DNA of 64,000 nt from Calditrichota bacterium. Lineage in GTDB: Bacteria > CLD3. Within the stretch, counting starts at the first letter, position 1. Every line of letters begins with the position of its first letter. A program made the position numbers and the translations under genes. Below are positions 52,257 through 61,876 of the stretch, piece by piece. The notes under the pieces were generated by a model. That model was not told the origin of the DNA. It did not search any database and saw only the letters and a program-made list of their open reading frames with translations. Location: assembly GCA_008501735.1 (NCBI GenBank), contig QQUF01000009.1, forward strand, positions 1-64,000, read 5' to 3'.

Positions 52257-52967
52257 ATGACAAATATAATTTCGATTTTCAAAAAAGAACTGAATTCATT
52301 TTTTGACTCTTCATTAGCTTACATTGCGATTTTTCTTTTTCTAATAATTACAGGAGTTGGGTTTTTCAACTTTAGTTTTTTCTTACAAAAACAAGCTGAC
52401 GTGAGAGATTTATTTTTCTTTTGCAGTGCAGTTTACATAATTACAATTCCTGCAATTACGATGCGGCTCATTTCAGAAGAACTCAAAAATGGAACTTTAG
52501 AACTTCTTACAACTTACCCTGTTACAGATTTTCAAATTGTTTTCGGGAAATTTTTAGCTTCGCTTACACTTCTCACAATTACAATTGCTTTAACTTTTGT
52601 TTATACTTTTTCAGTTTCCACTCTTGGGAACTTGGACGAAGGAATTGTTATGGGAGGTTACATTGGACTGATTTTGATGGGAGCAGTTTTGATTGCTCTT
52701 GGAGTTTATATTTCGAGTGCAACTGATAGCCAAGTTGTTGCTTTGATTGTAAGTGTTGCAGTGATTTTCTTTTGGATTTTCTTGGACAACATTTTAATCT
52801 TCATCGGTGGAAATGTTAGAATCTTTGAATTTATCGCAATTGACACGCATTTCACGAACATTCAACGTGGCGTTGTGGACTCAAGAGACATAATTTATTA
52901 TTTCTCTTTTATCACTCTGTTCTTGTTTCTTGCAACTCGTTCACTTGCCGGTAGAAAATGGGCTTAG
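52257..52967 (+). CDS. gldF: ABC-2 type permease, GldF-like
   Basis: A 236-residue inner-membrane permease with six hydrophobic segments, beginning FKKELNSFFDSSLAYIAIFLFLIITGVGFF. The amphipathic ISEELKNGTLELLTTYPVTDFQIVFGKF segment between TM2 and TM3 is the ABC-2 coupling element. AAGGAAGG lies upstream of the ATG and 18 bp separate it from gldA. It should form the membrane channel with the ATPase and the GldG-like protein; the cargo is unknown. Confidence 0.9.
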   Translation: MTNIISIFKKELNSFFDSSLAYIAIFLFLIITGVGFFNFSFFLQKQADVRDLFFFCSAVYIITIPAITMRLISEELKNGTLELLTTYPVTDFQIVFGKFLASLTLLTITIALTFVYTFSVSTLGNLDEGIVMGGYIGLILMGAVLIALGVYISSATDSQVVALIVSVAVIFFWIFLDNILIFIGGNVRIFEFIAIDTHFTNIQRGVVDSRDIIYYFSFITLFLFLATRSLAGRKWA

Positions 52968-52982
52968 AAAGGAGAATCAAAA

Positions 52983-54569
52983 ATGGCAAATAGAAAAACA
53001 GATTTTAAAGTCAATTCAACAGCAATTTTAGGTTTGCTAATCGGAATAATTATTGCGGTAAATGTAATCTCGAATTACTTTTTTGTAAGACTTGACTTGA
53101 CTGAAGACAATATTTTTACGCTTTCACCGATAAGTATTGAATCGGTTAGCAATCTCGACGACAAAATTTTTGTTCGTGCTTATTTTAGTGCAGACATTCC
53201 TGCACCGCTTTCCAACACAAGACAATTTCTTCAAGACCAACTTGATGAATTTAGAGCTTACTCAGACGGTAAACTTGACTACGAATTCATCTCTGAAAAT
53301 CTTGACGAAGTCGGAACAAAAGCTGGAATTCAGCCAGTGGATTTGCGTGTTGTAGAAAATGACGAAGTTTCGGTTAGAAGGGTTTACTTAGGTCTCGTAA
53401 TGCAATACGAAGACAAACAAGAAGTAATGCCTTTCATTCAAAATTCAAACGGGCTTGAGTATGACTTAACCAAAAGAATTTTGAAACTCACATCAGAATC
53501 AACGAAAAAAATCGGTTTCTTAACTGGACACGACGAAGTTGGAAATGACCTTTTACAAAATGCTCGTTCTCATCTTTCTGAACAATACCAACTCGTTCCT
53601 GTTTCATTGGAATTTGGAAAAACAGTTCCAGCAGACCTTGAAGCATTACTTGTTATTGCTCCGAAAAAAGCACTTTCAGATTGGGATAATTACGCAATTG
53701 ACCAATACATTATGACTGGCGGAAAAGTCGGTTTTTACTTGAACAAAGTTAGTGCAGATATTTCGACTCAAACCGCTGAAAATATTGAGTTGAACGTTGA
53801 CGGGTTAATGACTCATTACGGAATTAAAGTAAATTCAAATCTTGTTCAAGATTTGTTAAATCAACCGATTAGCGTTTCTGAAAGACGTGGAATCTTTAAT
53901 GTTCAAAGACAGGTGCCTTATCCGTTTTTACCTTTGATTCGTGATTTTGCAAAAGAAGATGCGATGGTAAAAGACCTCGAAAATGTTTCGCTTTATTTCT
54001 CAAGTACAATTGACACAACTTTAGCGGCTGACAAACCTGACGTAACTTTTACTCCAATAGCTTTTACTTCACCAAAAACCAAATTAGTTTCAAATAATTA
54101 CTCACTTTATCCACCTGACCCAAAAACTTTGAATCCAAATGAATACAATCTTGGAAGACAAGCAGTTGCAGCAACACTTCAAGGAAAATTCACTTCTTAC
54201 TACCACAACAAAGACAAACCACAGTTTTTGAAGGAAGATTCAACAGTTGGTTTTGACCCTCAATCAACTTTGCTTGAAACAGAAAATGCAAGAATTTTTG
54301 TTGCTGCTGATGGTGATTTTATGCAAGACAACTTTATGAACCAACCTGACAACTTGAACTTTTTCTTGAATTCAGTTGATTGGCTTGCTTCGACAGAAGG
54401 TTTGATTCAAATTCGTTCAAGAGGAGTTACGGATAGACCTCTTGAAGAAATTGATGACGGAACAAAAAATATGATTAAATGGGGTAACAGTGTTGGTTTG
54501 CCTTTACTCGTTTTACTTTTCGGACTCGTAAGATGGCAAATGCGTAAAAATAGAAAGGTTGAAATCTAA
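52983..54569 (+). CDS. gldG: GldG-family ABC transporter auxiliary protein
   Basis: A 528-residue protein with one N-terminal TM (about residues 17-36), a large extracytoplasmic domain and a C-terminal TM (about 500-520, NSVGLPLLVLLFGLV) followed by a short basic tail. VRLDLTEDNIFTLSPIS near the start and YFSADIPAPLSN, KKIGFLTGHDE and AVAATLQGKFTSYY are the blocks of GldG/ABC-type uncharacterised transport proteins (DUF4350-like fold with a Rossmann-like ectodomain). It ends on the first base of the following gene's ATG (TAATG). Confidence 0.9.
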   Translation: MANRKTDFKVNSTAILGLLIGIIIAVNVISNYFFVRLDLTEDNIFTLSPISIESVSNLDDKIFVRAYFSADIPAPLSNTRQFLQDQLDEFRAYSDGKLDYEFISENLDEVGTKAGIQPVDLRVVENDEVSVRRVYLGLVMQYEDKQEVMPFIQNSNGLEYDLTKRILKLTSESTKKIGFLTGHDEVGNDLLQNARSHLSEQYQLVPVSLEFGKTVPADLEALLVIAPKKALSDWDNYAIDQYIMTGGKVGFYLNKVSADISTQTAENIELNVDGLMTHYGIKVNSNLVQDLLNQPISVSERRGIFNVQRQVPYPFLPLIRDFAKEDAMVKDLENVSLYFSSTIDTTLAADKPDVTFTPIAFTSPKTKLVSNNYSLYPPDPKTLNPNEYNLGRQAVAATLQGKFTSYYHNKDKPQFLKEDSTVGFDPQSTLLETENARIFVAADGDFMQDNFMNQPDNLNFFLNSVDWLASTEGLIQIRSRGVTDRPLEEIDDGTKNMIKWGNSVGLPLLVLLFGLVRWQMRKNRKVEI

Positions 54570-55504
54570 TGAAGAACGTAGGAATTTTAGTTGTAATTTT
54601 ATTAGTTCTTGGTGGAATCGCTTACTTTGTCGTGAACAGTAGTGATTCTACAGTTGACTCGGATTTGACAAAGGATTTCTTTGCAGTTGACTCTGCAAGC
54701 ATTACAAAAATTGAAATGAATTCTGTAGCTAACGGTGATGTTATTCTTTCAAAAGAAAGCGGAACTTGGATGCTCACAAAACCTGTCAATTACAAAGCTG
54801 ACACGTCGAGAGTTTATTCTTTACTTAAAGAAGCTAAAAGCATTAAAGTTATAAACCCTGAGGTTTCCTCGAACCCAACAAAACACGCAAAATTTAATGT
54901 TGATGATTCTTTAGGAACTTCTGTCAAACTTTATTCTGCAAACGGTTTGGCAGCAGAATATGTTATTGGCAAAAGAACTAACGGCGGAATTTTCATAAGA
55001 CAACCAAACAGTGATGTTACAATTCTCACAAGCACTTTCAACTCTTTTGCCTTTGCACAAAAGGCAGAGCAATTCCGTGATAAAGTGATTTGTAAGTTAG
55101 AGTCTGAATCGATTACGGGTTACGAAGTAACTTCTCCAATTGGAAAAATCACAGTTGAAAAAGCTGATTCACTTTGGTTTGTTAGCGGAGAACGTAAAAA
55201 GGAAAAAAGAACCGAAGCAAACGGTAACTTCATAAACACTTGGAATACAAGATTCGGTAATTTTTACACTTCAAAGTTCAAAGATGAAACTTCGGGAGCA
55301 GATTTCTCAAAACCTGAAATCCTGATAAAAGTAACGACTACCTCGGGTGAGAAGTCAGTAGCAGCAGTCTTGGATTTGGAAGACAAAAACTTTTTCCAAG
55401 TTAAGTATTCCGATTCAGAACAAATCTTCCTCGTTTCAAAAGGAGTCATTGACTCTTTCGCAAAACCTTACGAAGACCTTAAAAAAATCGAAGAAAAGAA
55501 ATAG
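54569..55504 (+). CDS. DUF4340-domain protein
   Basis: A 311-residue protein with an N-terminal signal anchor (residues 3-22) and an extracytoplasmic body. ITKIEMNSVANGDVILSKESGTWMLTKPVNYKADTSRV is the DUF4340 opening; YVIGKRTNGGIFIRQPNS, RDKVICKL and YSDSEQIFLVS follow. DUF4340 genes are recurrent last members of gldA-F-G operons, presumably as a periplasmic component. Its start overlaps the gldG stop by one base. Confidence 0.85.
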   Translation: MKNVGILVVILLVLGGIAYFVVNSSDSTVDSDLTKDFFAVDSASITKIEMNSVANGDVILSKESGTWMLTKPVNYKADTSRVYSLLKEAKSIKVINPEVSSNPTKHAKFNVDDSLGTSVKLYSANGLAAEYVIGKRTNGGIFIRQPNSDVTILTSTFNSFAFAQKAEQFRDKVICKLESESITGYEVTSPIGKITVEKADSLWFVSGERKKEKRTEANGNFINTWNTRFGNFYTSKFKDETSGADFSKPEILIKVTTTSGEKSVAAVLDLEDKNFFQVKYSDSEQIFLVSKGVIDSFAKPYEDLKKIEEKK

Positions 55505-55512
55505 TTTTTCTC

Positions 55513-55544
55513 AATCCTGAAAGGATTTTAAACCTTTCAGGATT
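55513..55544. terminator. Bidirectional terminator
   Basis: AATCCTGAAAGG (55513-55524) pairs perfectly with CCTTTCAGGATT (55533-55544), followed by T-rich sequence; on the other strand it abuts the stop of the FnIII-WD40 gene. Confidence 0.85.
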
Positions 55545-57989
55545 TTATTCGATTTCAACTTCTCGCCATTCCCAGTTAAGTTGCCAAAGGTTTATTGAGT
55601 TGTTATAGTCTCCAATAATTACTTTTGAACCATCAGGGCTTATATCAAATGACCAAATTGCTTCTGAATGAGTTCCTTCCCAAAGTAATTGCCCATTTGA
55701 AGAATCCCAAATTTTAAGAGTTTTACCTGCAATACTTAACACTTTGGTTCCATCAGGACTAAAAATCACTTTACGGGTTGTACCAGAATGAGTTTTGCTC
55801 CATTTCTCAGAAGCATTTTCAACATCCCAAACTTTTACGTAAGGACTTTCACCACCGCTTACAGCTAGTTTACTATCAAAACTAAAATCTACAGAAAGAA
55901 CATATCCTGAATGATAGCCTGTTAATAAAACAGAGCCTGTTGCTATATCCCAAACTTTAATATTATCTTGATAACTTCCAGATATTAGTTTAGAGCCATC
56001 AGGGCTAAACCTAATAGGATGAATGTCAGGGTGATTGCTACGCCAAATAATAGAATCGCCTTCCAGTGATGAAAGATATAAATATGGATTTTGTGCTCCT
56101 GCTATTTTTTGCCCATCATTGCTGAAATCAAGAGATGTACTACCACCAAAATTGTGTAAGATTGTACCATCGAAAGCATTAAATATCTTTAATCCATTAC
56201 CAACCATTGCAACTTGATTATCAGTAGGACTATATTTTATTTGGGTAACGAACCCAGAAGCATCATATGACCAAATTAAAGAACCTGTTTGAAGGTTCCA
56301 AATATTTAATTTTCCTTGACTTCCACTTGCAACTTGTGAACCATTTTGATTACTAGCAATAGAAGATACTCTTTGTGAATGAAGTCCTGTCCATTGTAAT
56401 GAACCATCTATCGAATCCCAAACTTTGATTGTTTTATCTTCGCTCCCACTTATAATTTTATTTCCATCGGTGCTAAATTGAACTGTTAGAACTTTATCAG
56501 AATGATTTGCTGTCCAAACAGTTGTTCCTTCCAAGCCATACCTTACTTTTAGTAATGCAACATTTGAATTGTTTGAATTTGTAAATGCAGTTAGTTTATA
56601 AGTATAATTTAACCAAGTAAAAATATCAGTATCTATGAAAGAAACTGAGTTTGAGGGTAATATTGCTAACTCTTGAAAATTCCCATTATTGATTTGTCTT
56701 TCAATTTTATATTCGACATCAAAGCTATAATTACTTTCCCAAGTTAGTTCAAGCTCAGAATTGCTGATTATCTGCATTTTGAAATTTGTCGGAGCTGGGA
56801 AATTTGTTTGAATACTTTTTTCTTGAGTGTAAGAAGAAACATTAAAGTTTGAGAATGCTTTGACTCTATATCTGTATTCTTTTGTAGGTAATAGACCATT
56901 ATCAGTAAAGTTTGTTGAGTTTGGTAAAGTAGAATGAACTTCAGTAAAGTTTCCATTTTCTTCTTTTCTTTCGATTATAAAACCATTTTCAAAAGTAGAA
57001 TTATCCTGCCATGTCAATGTTACTTCAGAGCCTGTGTATTGAATTATTTCTAAATTTGATGGAGCAGGGAAGTTTGTTTGAATGCTTTTTTCTTGTGTAT
57101 AAGCCGAATAAGTAGAATTTGTAAATGCTTTGACTCGATAAGTATAATTATTTGAAATAAGAAGACCACTATCTTTAAAATTTGTTGAACCTGATGAAGT
57201 GGAATGAATTGCCGAAAAATTTCCATTGTTTACTTTTCTTTCAATTGTAAATCCTTCTTCAAAACTTGAATTGTCTTGCCAGTTCAAGTTTGCTTCTGAG
57301 TCTGTAACTTGAGCAATTTCTAAGTTTGTAGGAGCAGAAAAGCCAGTGTTAATATGGGCTTCATTTGAGTAAGTAGAATTGTTAATTTGGCTAAATGCTC
57401 TAACTCTATAATTATAAGTTTGTGTCTCGGAAAGTGTAGAATCCAAATAGCTGGTTGAATTAAAGGGTAATATCGCAAGTTCTTCGTAAGTATTATTTAT
57501 TTCTTTTCTTTCGATTTTGTAACCGCTTTCAAATTCACAATTATCTAACCACGAAAGGTTAACTTTTGAATCTGAAATCTGCAAAATCTCTAAGTTTGTT
57601 GGTACGGGAAAATTAGTTTGGACATTTGAAGATTGCGAGTAATAGGAAGAATCATTTTTTGCAAATGCACTTACCCTATAAGAATAAATCTTTGAAGTTG
57701 AAAGACCAGAATCAATAAAACTTGTTGAATCGGCATTTACAAAAATAATCTCAATAGAGTTTTCCTCATTAATCTTTTTCTCGATTTTAAACCCTTGAAG
57801 TTTTTTTAGAATTTCAACATCTTTTGAAAATTGCCAAGATAATTGAACCTTAGAATCAGAAATTTGACTTGTCTGTAAACTATCAGGGGAAGGGAAAATA
57901 CTCTCATTTTTGTCAATTTTTATATCCATATCGTCTCCAAAACATGAATAAAGACAAAAAATCGTTAGAACTAAAATAATTGCTCTCAT
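55545..57989 (-). CDS. Lipoprotein with five FnIII-like modules and a WD40-like propeller
   Basis: An 814-residue protein. The N-terminus MRAIILVLTIFCLYSCFGDD has a lipobox cysteine near residue 16. Five fibronectin-III-like modules of about 90 residues follow (starts near 33, 129, 218, 308 and 398), each with a P-T/S-N-L-E opening, LxWQDN and a YxYRVxAF strand. From about 490 to 800 there is a WD40-like propeller with seven or eight blades (SGSEDKTIKVWD, FSPDGSKLISGS, SGGESPYVKVWD, LKIWDSSNGQLLWEG). The C-terminus is acidic and has no T9SS sorting domain. Probably a lipid-anchored surface or periplasmic binding protein; partner unknown. A 38-bp palindrome lies just upstream of the start. Confidence 0.85.
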   Translation of the reverse strand: MRAIILVLTIFCLYSCFGDDMDIKIDKNESIFPSPDSLQTSQISDSKVQLSWQFSKDVEILKKLQGFKIEKKINEENSIEIIFVNADSTSFIDSGLSTSKIYSYRVSAFAKNDSSYYSQSSNVQTNFPVPTNLEILQISDSKVNLSWLDNCEFESGYKIERKEINNTYEELAILPFNSTSYLDSTLSETQTYNYRVRAFSQINNSTYSNEAHINTGFSAPTNLEIAQVTDSEANLNWQDNSSFEEGFTIERKVNNGNFSAIHSTSSGSTNFKDSGLLISNNYTYRVKAFTNSTYSAYTQEKSIQTNFPAPSNLEIIQYTGSEVTLTWQDNSTFENGFIIERKEENGNFTEVHSTLPNSTNFTDNGLLPTKEYRYRVKAFSNFNVSSYTQEKSIQTNFPAPTNFKMQIISNSELELTWESNYSFDVEYKIERQINNGNFQELAILPSNSVSFIDTDIFTWLNYTYKLTAFTNSNNSNVALLKVRYGLEGTTVWTANHSDKVLTVQFSTDGNKIISGSEDKTIKVWDSIDGSLQWTGLHSQRVSSIASNQNGSQVASGSQGKLNIWNLQTGSLIWSYDASGFVTQIKYSPTDNQVAMVGNGLKIFNAFDGTILHNFGGSTSLDFSNDGQKIAGAQNPYLYLSSLEGDSIIWRSNHPDIHPIRFSPDGSKLISGSYQDNIKVWDIATGSVLLTGYHSGYVLSVDFSFDSKLAVSGGESPYVKVWDVENASEKWSKTHSGTTRKVIFSPDGTKVLSIAGKTLKIWDSSNGQLLWEGTHSEAIWSFDISPDGSKVIIGDYNNSINLWQLNWEWREVEIE

Positions 57990-58009
57990 TAAAAAGCTCC
58001 GTAGTTTTT

Positions 58010-58047
58010 AATATTTATTCAAAATAATATTATTTTGAATAAATATT
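58010..58047. repeat. 38-bp perfect palindrome
   Basis: The sequence from 58010 to 58047 is its own reverse complement: AATATTTATTCAAAAT, centre AATATT, then the complementary arm. It lies between the dprA stop and the FnIII-WD40 start, both minus-strand. No T-run follows on the minus strand, so it is not a standard terminator; an operator or mRNA-end stem is possible. Confidence 0.8.
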
Positions 58048-58071
58048 CTACAAAATTTTGCTTTTTATTTC

Positions 58072-59160
58072 TCAGCTTTTAATAAAAAATTTTCCGGGAT
58101 ACTGTTTTACAATTCCTTTTAGTTCTAATGCTAAGGCGATTGTTAGGCAACGGAAAACAGGAATTTTTGTAATTTCTGCGATTTTATCGATGTGAGTTCC
58201 ATTTGGTTCAAGTGAGCTTACAAAACTTTCTTCTTCGGGCAAAAGTTGTGGCAAAAGTGAAGTCTGTTTTTCCTTTGCATCAACGTTAAAATAGAACTCT
58301 AATTCTTGAACAATGTCTTCGATTCCTGTCGTTAGTTTTGCACCATTTTGGATTAACTGATTTGTTCCTGCACTTTTTGGGGAATTGATTGGACCGGGAA
58401 TTGCGAATACCTCTTTTCCTTGTTCGAGTGCGATGTCAGCTGTAATTTTTGCACCACTTTTGATTCCTGCCTCAACAACTACAACTCCAAGAGACATTCC
58501 ACTAACGATTCGGTTTCTGATTGGAAAATTTCTTGAGTCTGGTCTTGTCCCAAATGGAAATTCCGAAACAATTGCACCTCCGTTAAAAAGCACTTTGTCA
58601 ACTAAATCTTTGTTCTCAGAAGGATAAATTACATCTAAACCAGAACCTAAAACAGCAACGGTTTTTGCTTCTTTAGCGACAGTGCAGCGGTGTGAAATTG
58701 AGTCAATTCCGCGAGCAAAACCGCTGACAATTGTGCAATTTCTTTCTACAAGTTCGTTGACAATTTTTTCAGTAACAAACTTACCGTAAACAGTGGGAGC
58801 TCTCGTTCCGACAACTGCAATCGGGATTTCTTTGAGTGTTGGCAATTTTCCCAAAACGTAAAGTATTAATGGTGGAGAATGGATTTCTTTCAAAAGTTGT
58901 GGATAATCGGAATGCCAAAAGTGAATTGCTTCTGCACCAGTTTTTTCTAAAGACGAAATTTGTTTCTCTAAAAATTTGTCAGAGTCAAAAGAAAGGATTT
59001 TTTCGGCAGTTGCCTTTTCGATTCCTTCAATTTGGATTAAATCTTGGATTGAGGCATTAAAAACATTTTCGGGAGTTTCAAATTTTGAAATTAATTTTCG
59101 GATTTTTGCTTGACCAACGCGAGGAACAAGACTCAGTTTTATCAAATTTTCTAAATTCAT
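58072..59160 (-). CDS. dprA: DNA-processing protein DprA
   Basis: A 362-residue cytoplasmic protein that binds incoming single-stranded DNA and loads RecA during transformation. An N-terminal helix-hairpin-helix/SAM-like part (LSLVPRVGQAKIRKLI, IEGIEKATAEKIL), the Rossmann-like core (IAVVGTRAPTVYGKFVTEKI, TIVSGFARGIDSISHRCTV, AVLGSGLDVIYPSENKDL, GAIVSEFPFGTRPDSRNFPIRNRIVSGMS, VVVVEAGIKSGAKITADIALEQGKEVFAIPG) and a C-terminal winged helix (about 300-360) are complete. It is downstream of ftsI on the same strand by about 100 bp. Confidence 0.96.
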   Translation of the reverse strand: MNLENLIKLSLVPRVGQAKIRKLISKFETPENVFNASIQDLIQIEGIEKATAEKILSFDSDKFLEKQISSLEKTGAEAIHFWHSDYPQLLKEIHSPPLILYVLGKLPTLKEIPIAVVGTRAPTVYGKFVTEKIVNELVERNCTIVSGFARGIDSISHRCTVAKEAKTVAVLGSGLDVIYPSENKDLVDKVLFNGGAIVSEFPFGTRPDSRNFPIRNRIVSGMSLGVVVVEAGIKSGAKITADIALEQGKEVFAIPGPINSPKSAGTNQLIQNGAKLTTGIEDIVQELEFYFNVDAKEKQTSLLPQLLPEEESFVSSLEPNGTHIDKIAEITKIPVFRCLTIALALELKGIVKQYPGKFFIKS

Positions 59161-59258
59161 TTTCTCATTTTATTTTCTTGAATGGAAGTTGTTTCTCTTT
59201 CAAAATAACTAAAAAATTGAAAATTCAGAATTAAGAATTTTGTGCTAAGAGTTTTTAG

Positions 59259-61388
59259 TTAGTCGCAGATTAGTTTACAGACAGAGTAAATTTTCACTTT
59301 TGAGTTTGGAGGTGGAACTTGCTTTTTGACGAAACCGTTGCCGACCAAAGCGAAGTCAATCTGCTCTAAAGCCAAGCGGTTTACGGCTTCTCTCACAGAA
59401 AGTCCGACAACTGAAGGAACTTCTCGCAAGTCATTTTCAGGAGGTTTTTCTTGGGCAAGTTTAACTTCAACGAAAGATTGTTTTTCTAAATCACCACCTG
59501 CTTCGGGGATTTGTTCAACAACGATTTTACCAACACCCGAAAATTTAATTTCTAAGCCGATTTGGTTGAGCTTATGTTTTGCATCGTCAAGATTCATTCC
59601 TTTTAAATCAGGAACGTCGATTTCAGGTAAAACTTTTTTTGAGAATTTCTCGCCTGACTCAAGTGCAAGGTCGATTTGGTAGTTTGCACCTCGCAAAAGT
59701 CGAATAATTCGTTCAGTGATTCTTTTGAAAGTTGGACCGGAAATGTAGCCTCCCCAATAATTTCCCTTTTTCGGAGTGTCAATCATTACGAGGCAAACAA
59801 TTTGTGGATTTTCAAGCGGATAAATTCCAACGAAAGAAGCAAGGTAATCTCTTTGTGAATAACCTCCTTCTTCTCCAGGTCTTTGAGCTGTTCCTGTTTT
59901 TCCACCGACTCTAAGACCTTTTACAGCTGCTTGTTCGGCAGTTCCACCTTCTTGCACAACTCCTTCAAGAAATGGAATCATCTTTTCGGCTGTTTCTTCT
60001 GAAACGACTCTTCTTACAAAAACAGATTCCTTTCGTTCAAGCATTTCCATTTGGTCGTTTAAAACAGCTTTAACAATCATTGGCTTCATTAATTTTCCAC
60101 CGTTTGCTATCGCACAATAAGCATTTGCAGTTTGTAAAGCTGTAACTGCGACTTCGTGCCCGATTGAAATTTCAGCCCTTGAAATTCCAGACCAATCAAG
60201 TGGGTTTTTCAAAATCCCTTTAACTTCACCAATCAGCTCGATGTCTGTTTCTGTTCCAAAGCCAAAAGCTCTTGCGTAACGAAATAACTCACTGTTTCCA
60301 AGTGAATCGGCAACTTTGATTACACCAACGTTACTTGATTTTGCAAAAACATCTTTGAAGGAAAGCCAGCCATATTTTTTAGAATCTTTAATTGTTGTTC
60401 TATAAATTTTAATTTTCCCATTTTCGCAAAAAATAGAATCATCAGGCGAAATAATTCCATTGTTCAAAGCTCCAGCTGCTGTAACAAGTTTAAAAGTCGA
60501 ACCCGGTTCATAAATGTCTGTTATTGCTTTATTCTTTCTTGCACTTGGGTCGTAATTTAGTGTCGTATTTGGGTCGTAAAACGGATAACTAGCCATTGCT
60601 AAAATCGCACTATTCTTAGGGTTCATCAGAACTACAACTCCACCTTTTGCTTCTGAATCAATTACAGTTTTGCTAAGCTCTTCTTGAACAATCGCTTGCA
60701 TTTCGCCGTCAATTGTAAGGACAATATTTTTTCCATCAACAGCTTGTTTTTGCGGATACTCTAACGAAGGTAAACTTCTTCCCCAACCGTCAGCTTGTTC
60801 AACTAAAAATCCTTCACGTCCATTTAATAAAGTATTGAAGTTTTTTTCAATGCCATTTTGCCCATTGTTCTCAGAGTTTGTGTAACCGAGAATCTGAGCA
60901 GCTAATTCATTTCTTGGGTAATACCTTTTCGGATTCTTGTGGGTAAAGACATTTTTATTTTTCGCCTCAATTAGTTTTTTCGCTAAGTCTTCCTCAATGT
61001 CTTTTTCGAGCCAAACGAATTGTTTTTTAGATTGAAGTTTATTTTGGTAAAAACTTTTGGGTTTATTGAAAGTTTCAGCAAGAAGATTTAGAAGAATTTC
61101 TTTTTCTTTGTTTTTTTTTCTTAGTGAATGCGGATTTGCTGAAAAGGAATATTTGATTTTATTAGTTGCGAGAATTTTGAGGTTTCTGTCGTAAATCGAA
61201 CCTCGAATAGGATAGAGAATCTTTTTAGATTTGTGTTGCCTTTCGGCGAGATTTTCGTAGTAACCTTTGTCTTTGACTTGGATTGTAAAAAGTTTGCCCA
61301 AAATTATAAGGGCAAAAATTAATCCGAAAAGAATTATAGAATTAATTCTTTTCTTACAACGTCTCTCGTGAGCTTGGATTTCTTCCAT
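59259..61388 (-). CDS. ftsI: Class B penicillin-binding protein with two PASTA domains (FtsI-type)
   Basis: A 709-residue transpeptidase that cross-links septal peptidoglycan. TM anchor at about 18-36; dimerisation/pedestal domain about 50-230 (RGSIYDRNLKILATN); transpeptidase about 250-570 with nucleophile S297 in STFK, SSN at 351-353 and KTG starting at K497 (GGKTGTAQRPG). Two PASTA domains close the protein (about 580-640, VPDLKGMNLDDAKHKL, and about 650-709, VPSVVGLSVREAVNRL). PASTA-bearing FtsI is regular in some FCB lineages. It follows the FtsL-like and rsmH genes, the standard division order. Beta-lactams would be expected to target it. Confidence 0.95.
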   Translation of the reverse strand: MEEIQAHERRCKKRINSIILFGLIFALIILGKLFTIQVKDKGYYENLAERQHKSKKILYPIRGSIYDRNLKILATNKIKYSFSANPHSLRKKNKEKEILLNLLAETFNKPKSFYQNKLQSKKQFVWLEKDIEEDLAKKLIEAKNKNVFTHKNPKRYYPRNELAAQILGYTNSENNGQNGIEKNFNTLLNGREGFLVEQADGWGRSLPSLEYPQKQAVDGKNIVLTIDGEMQAIVQEELSKTVIDSEAKGGVVVLMNPKNSAILAMASYPFYDPNTTLNYDPSARKNKAITDIYEPGSTFKLVTAAGALNNGIISPDDSIFCENGKIKIYRTTIKDSKKYGWLSFKDVFAKSSNVGVIKVADSLGNSELFRYARAFGFGTETDIELIGEVKGILKNPLDWSGISRAEISIGHEVAVTALQTANAYCAIANGGKLMKPMIVKAVLNDQMEMLERKESVFVRRVVSEETAEKMIPFLEGVVQEGGTAEQAAVKGLRVGGKTGTAQRPGEEGGYSQRDYLASFVGIYPLENPQIVCLVMIDTPKKGNYWGGYISGPTFKRITERIIRLLRGANYQIDLALESGEKFSKKVLPEIDVPDLKGMNLDDAKHKLNQIGLEIKFSGVGKIVVEQIPEAGGDLEKQSFVEVKLAQEKPPENDLREVPSVVGLSVREAVNRLALEQIDFALVGNGFVKKQVPPPNSKVKIYSVCKLICD

Positions 61389-61426
61389 TTAAAAATTTTC
61401 CAAAAACTCAGAAAAATTAGATGAGT

Positions 61427-61819
61427 TTAATTATTTGATGCTTGAGCAGTTTCTGTACTAATTTGAAAATCAAACGTTTCTTCATCTTGGTGAATTTCCT
61501 TACGCAATGTTCGTTTTTCGTCCTTGAAAAAACAATCAGCACTAACAACGATTTTTTGTGGTTCTTTTGTATCAAAGACCAAACCGTGTTTCTCTTGAGC
61601 GATTTTGCCAAGTACTTCAAAACTTGCAAAAGAAGCAAATTCAGCATTAAGTCTTGAGTTCTCTTTAACTAAATTTTCTTTAGTTTTTTTCAGAGACCTG
61701 TTTGCAAAAGCTAATTTGTTACAATAATTTTGTTGGAACAAAAATGCAAGCACCAAGACAACGCCAATACCTGAAACGACGAAAGTCTTGAAAGAATTTT
61801 TTGGATGTAAGTTATTCAC
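61427..61819 (-). CDS. ftsL: FtsL-like cell-division protein
   Basis: A 130-residue bitopic membrane protein: about 14 cytoplasmic residues, TM at about 15-31 (VVSGIGVVLVLAFLF), a short coiled coil (about 42-62, NRSLKKTKENLVKENSRLN), and a variable charged tail with EVLGKIAQEKHGLVF, the A/LxxxGM-like segment of FtsL. Sequence similarity is weak, as usual for FtsL; the call rests on topology and on the position between rsmH and ftsI. It would bridge FtsQ/B and FtsWI in the divisome. The tail of about 50 residues after the conserved region is longer than usual. Confidence 0.75.
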   Translation of the reverse strand: MNNLHPKNSFKTFVVSGIGVVLVLAFLFQQNYCNKLAFANRSLKKTKENLVKENSRLNAEFASFASFEVLGKIAQEKHGLVFDTKEPQKIVVSADCFFKDEKRTLRKEIHQDEETFDFQISTETAQASNN

Positions 61820-61876
61820 TATGTTTTACTCCCCCTCAGAAGTTCATTTTTGTGAAATTTAACTGAGCTTTTCTTA

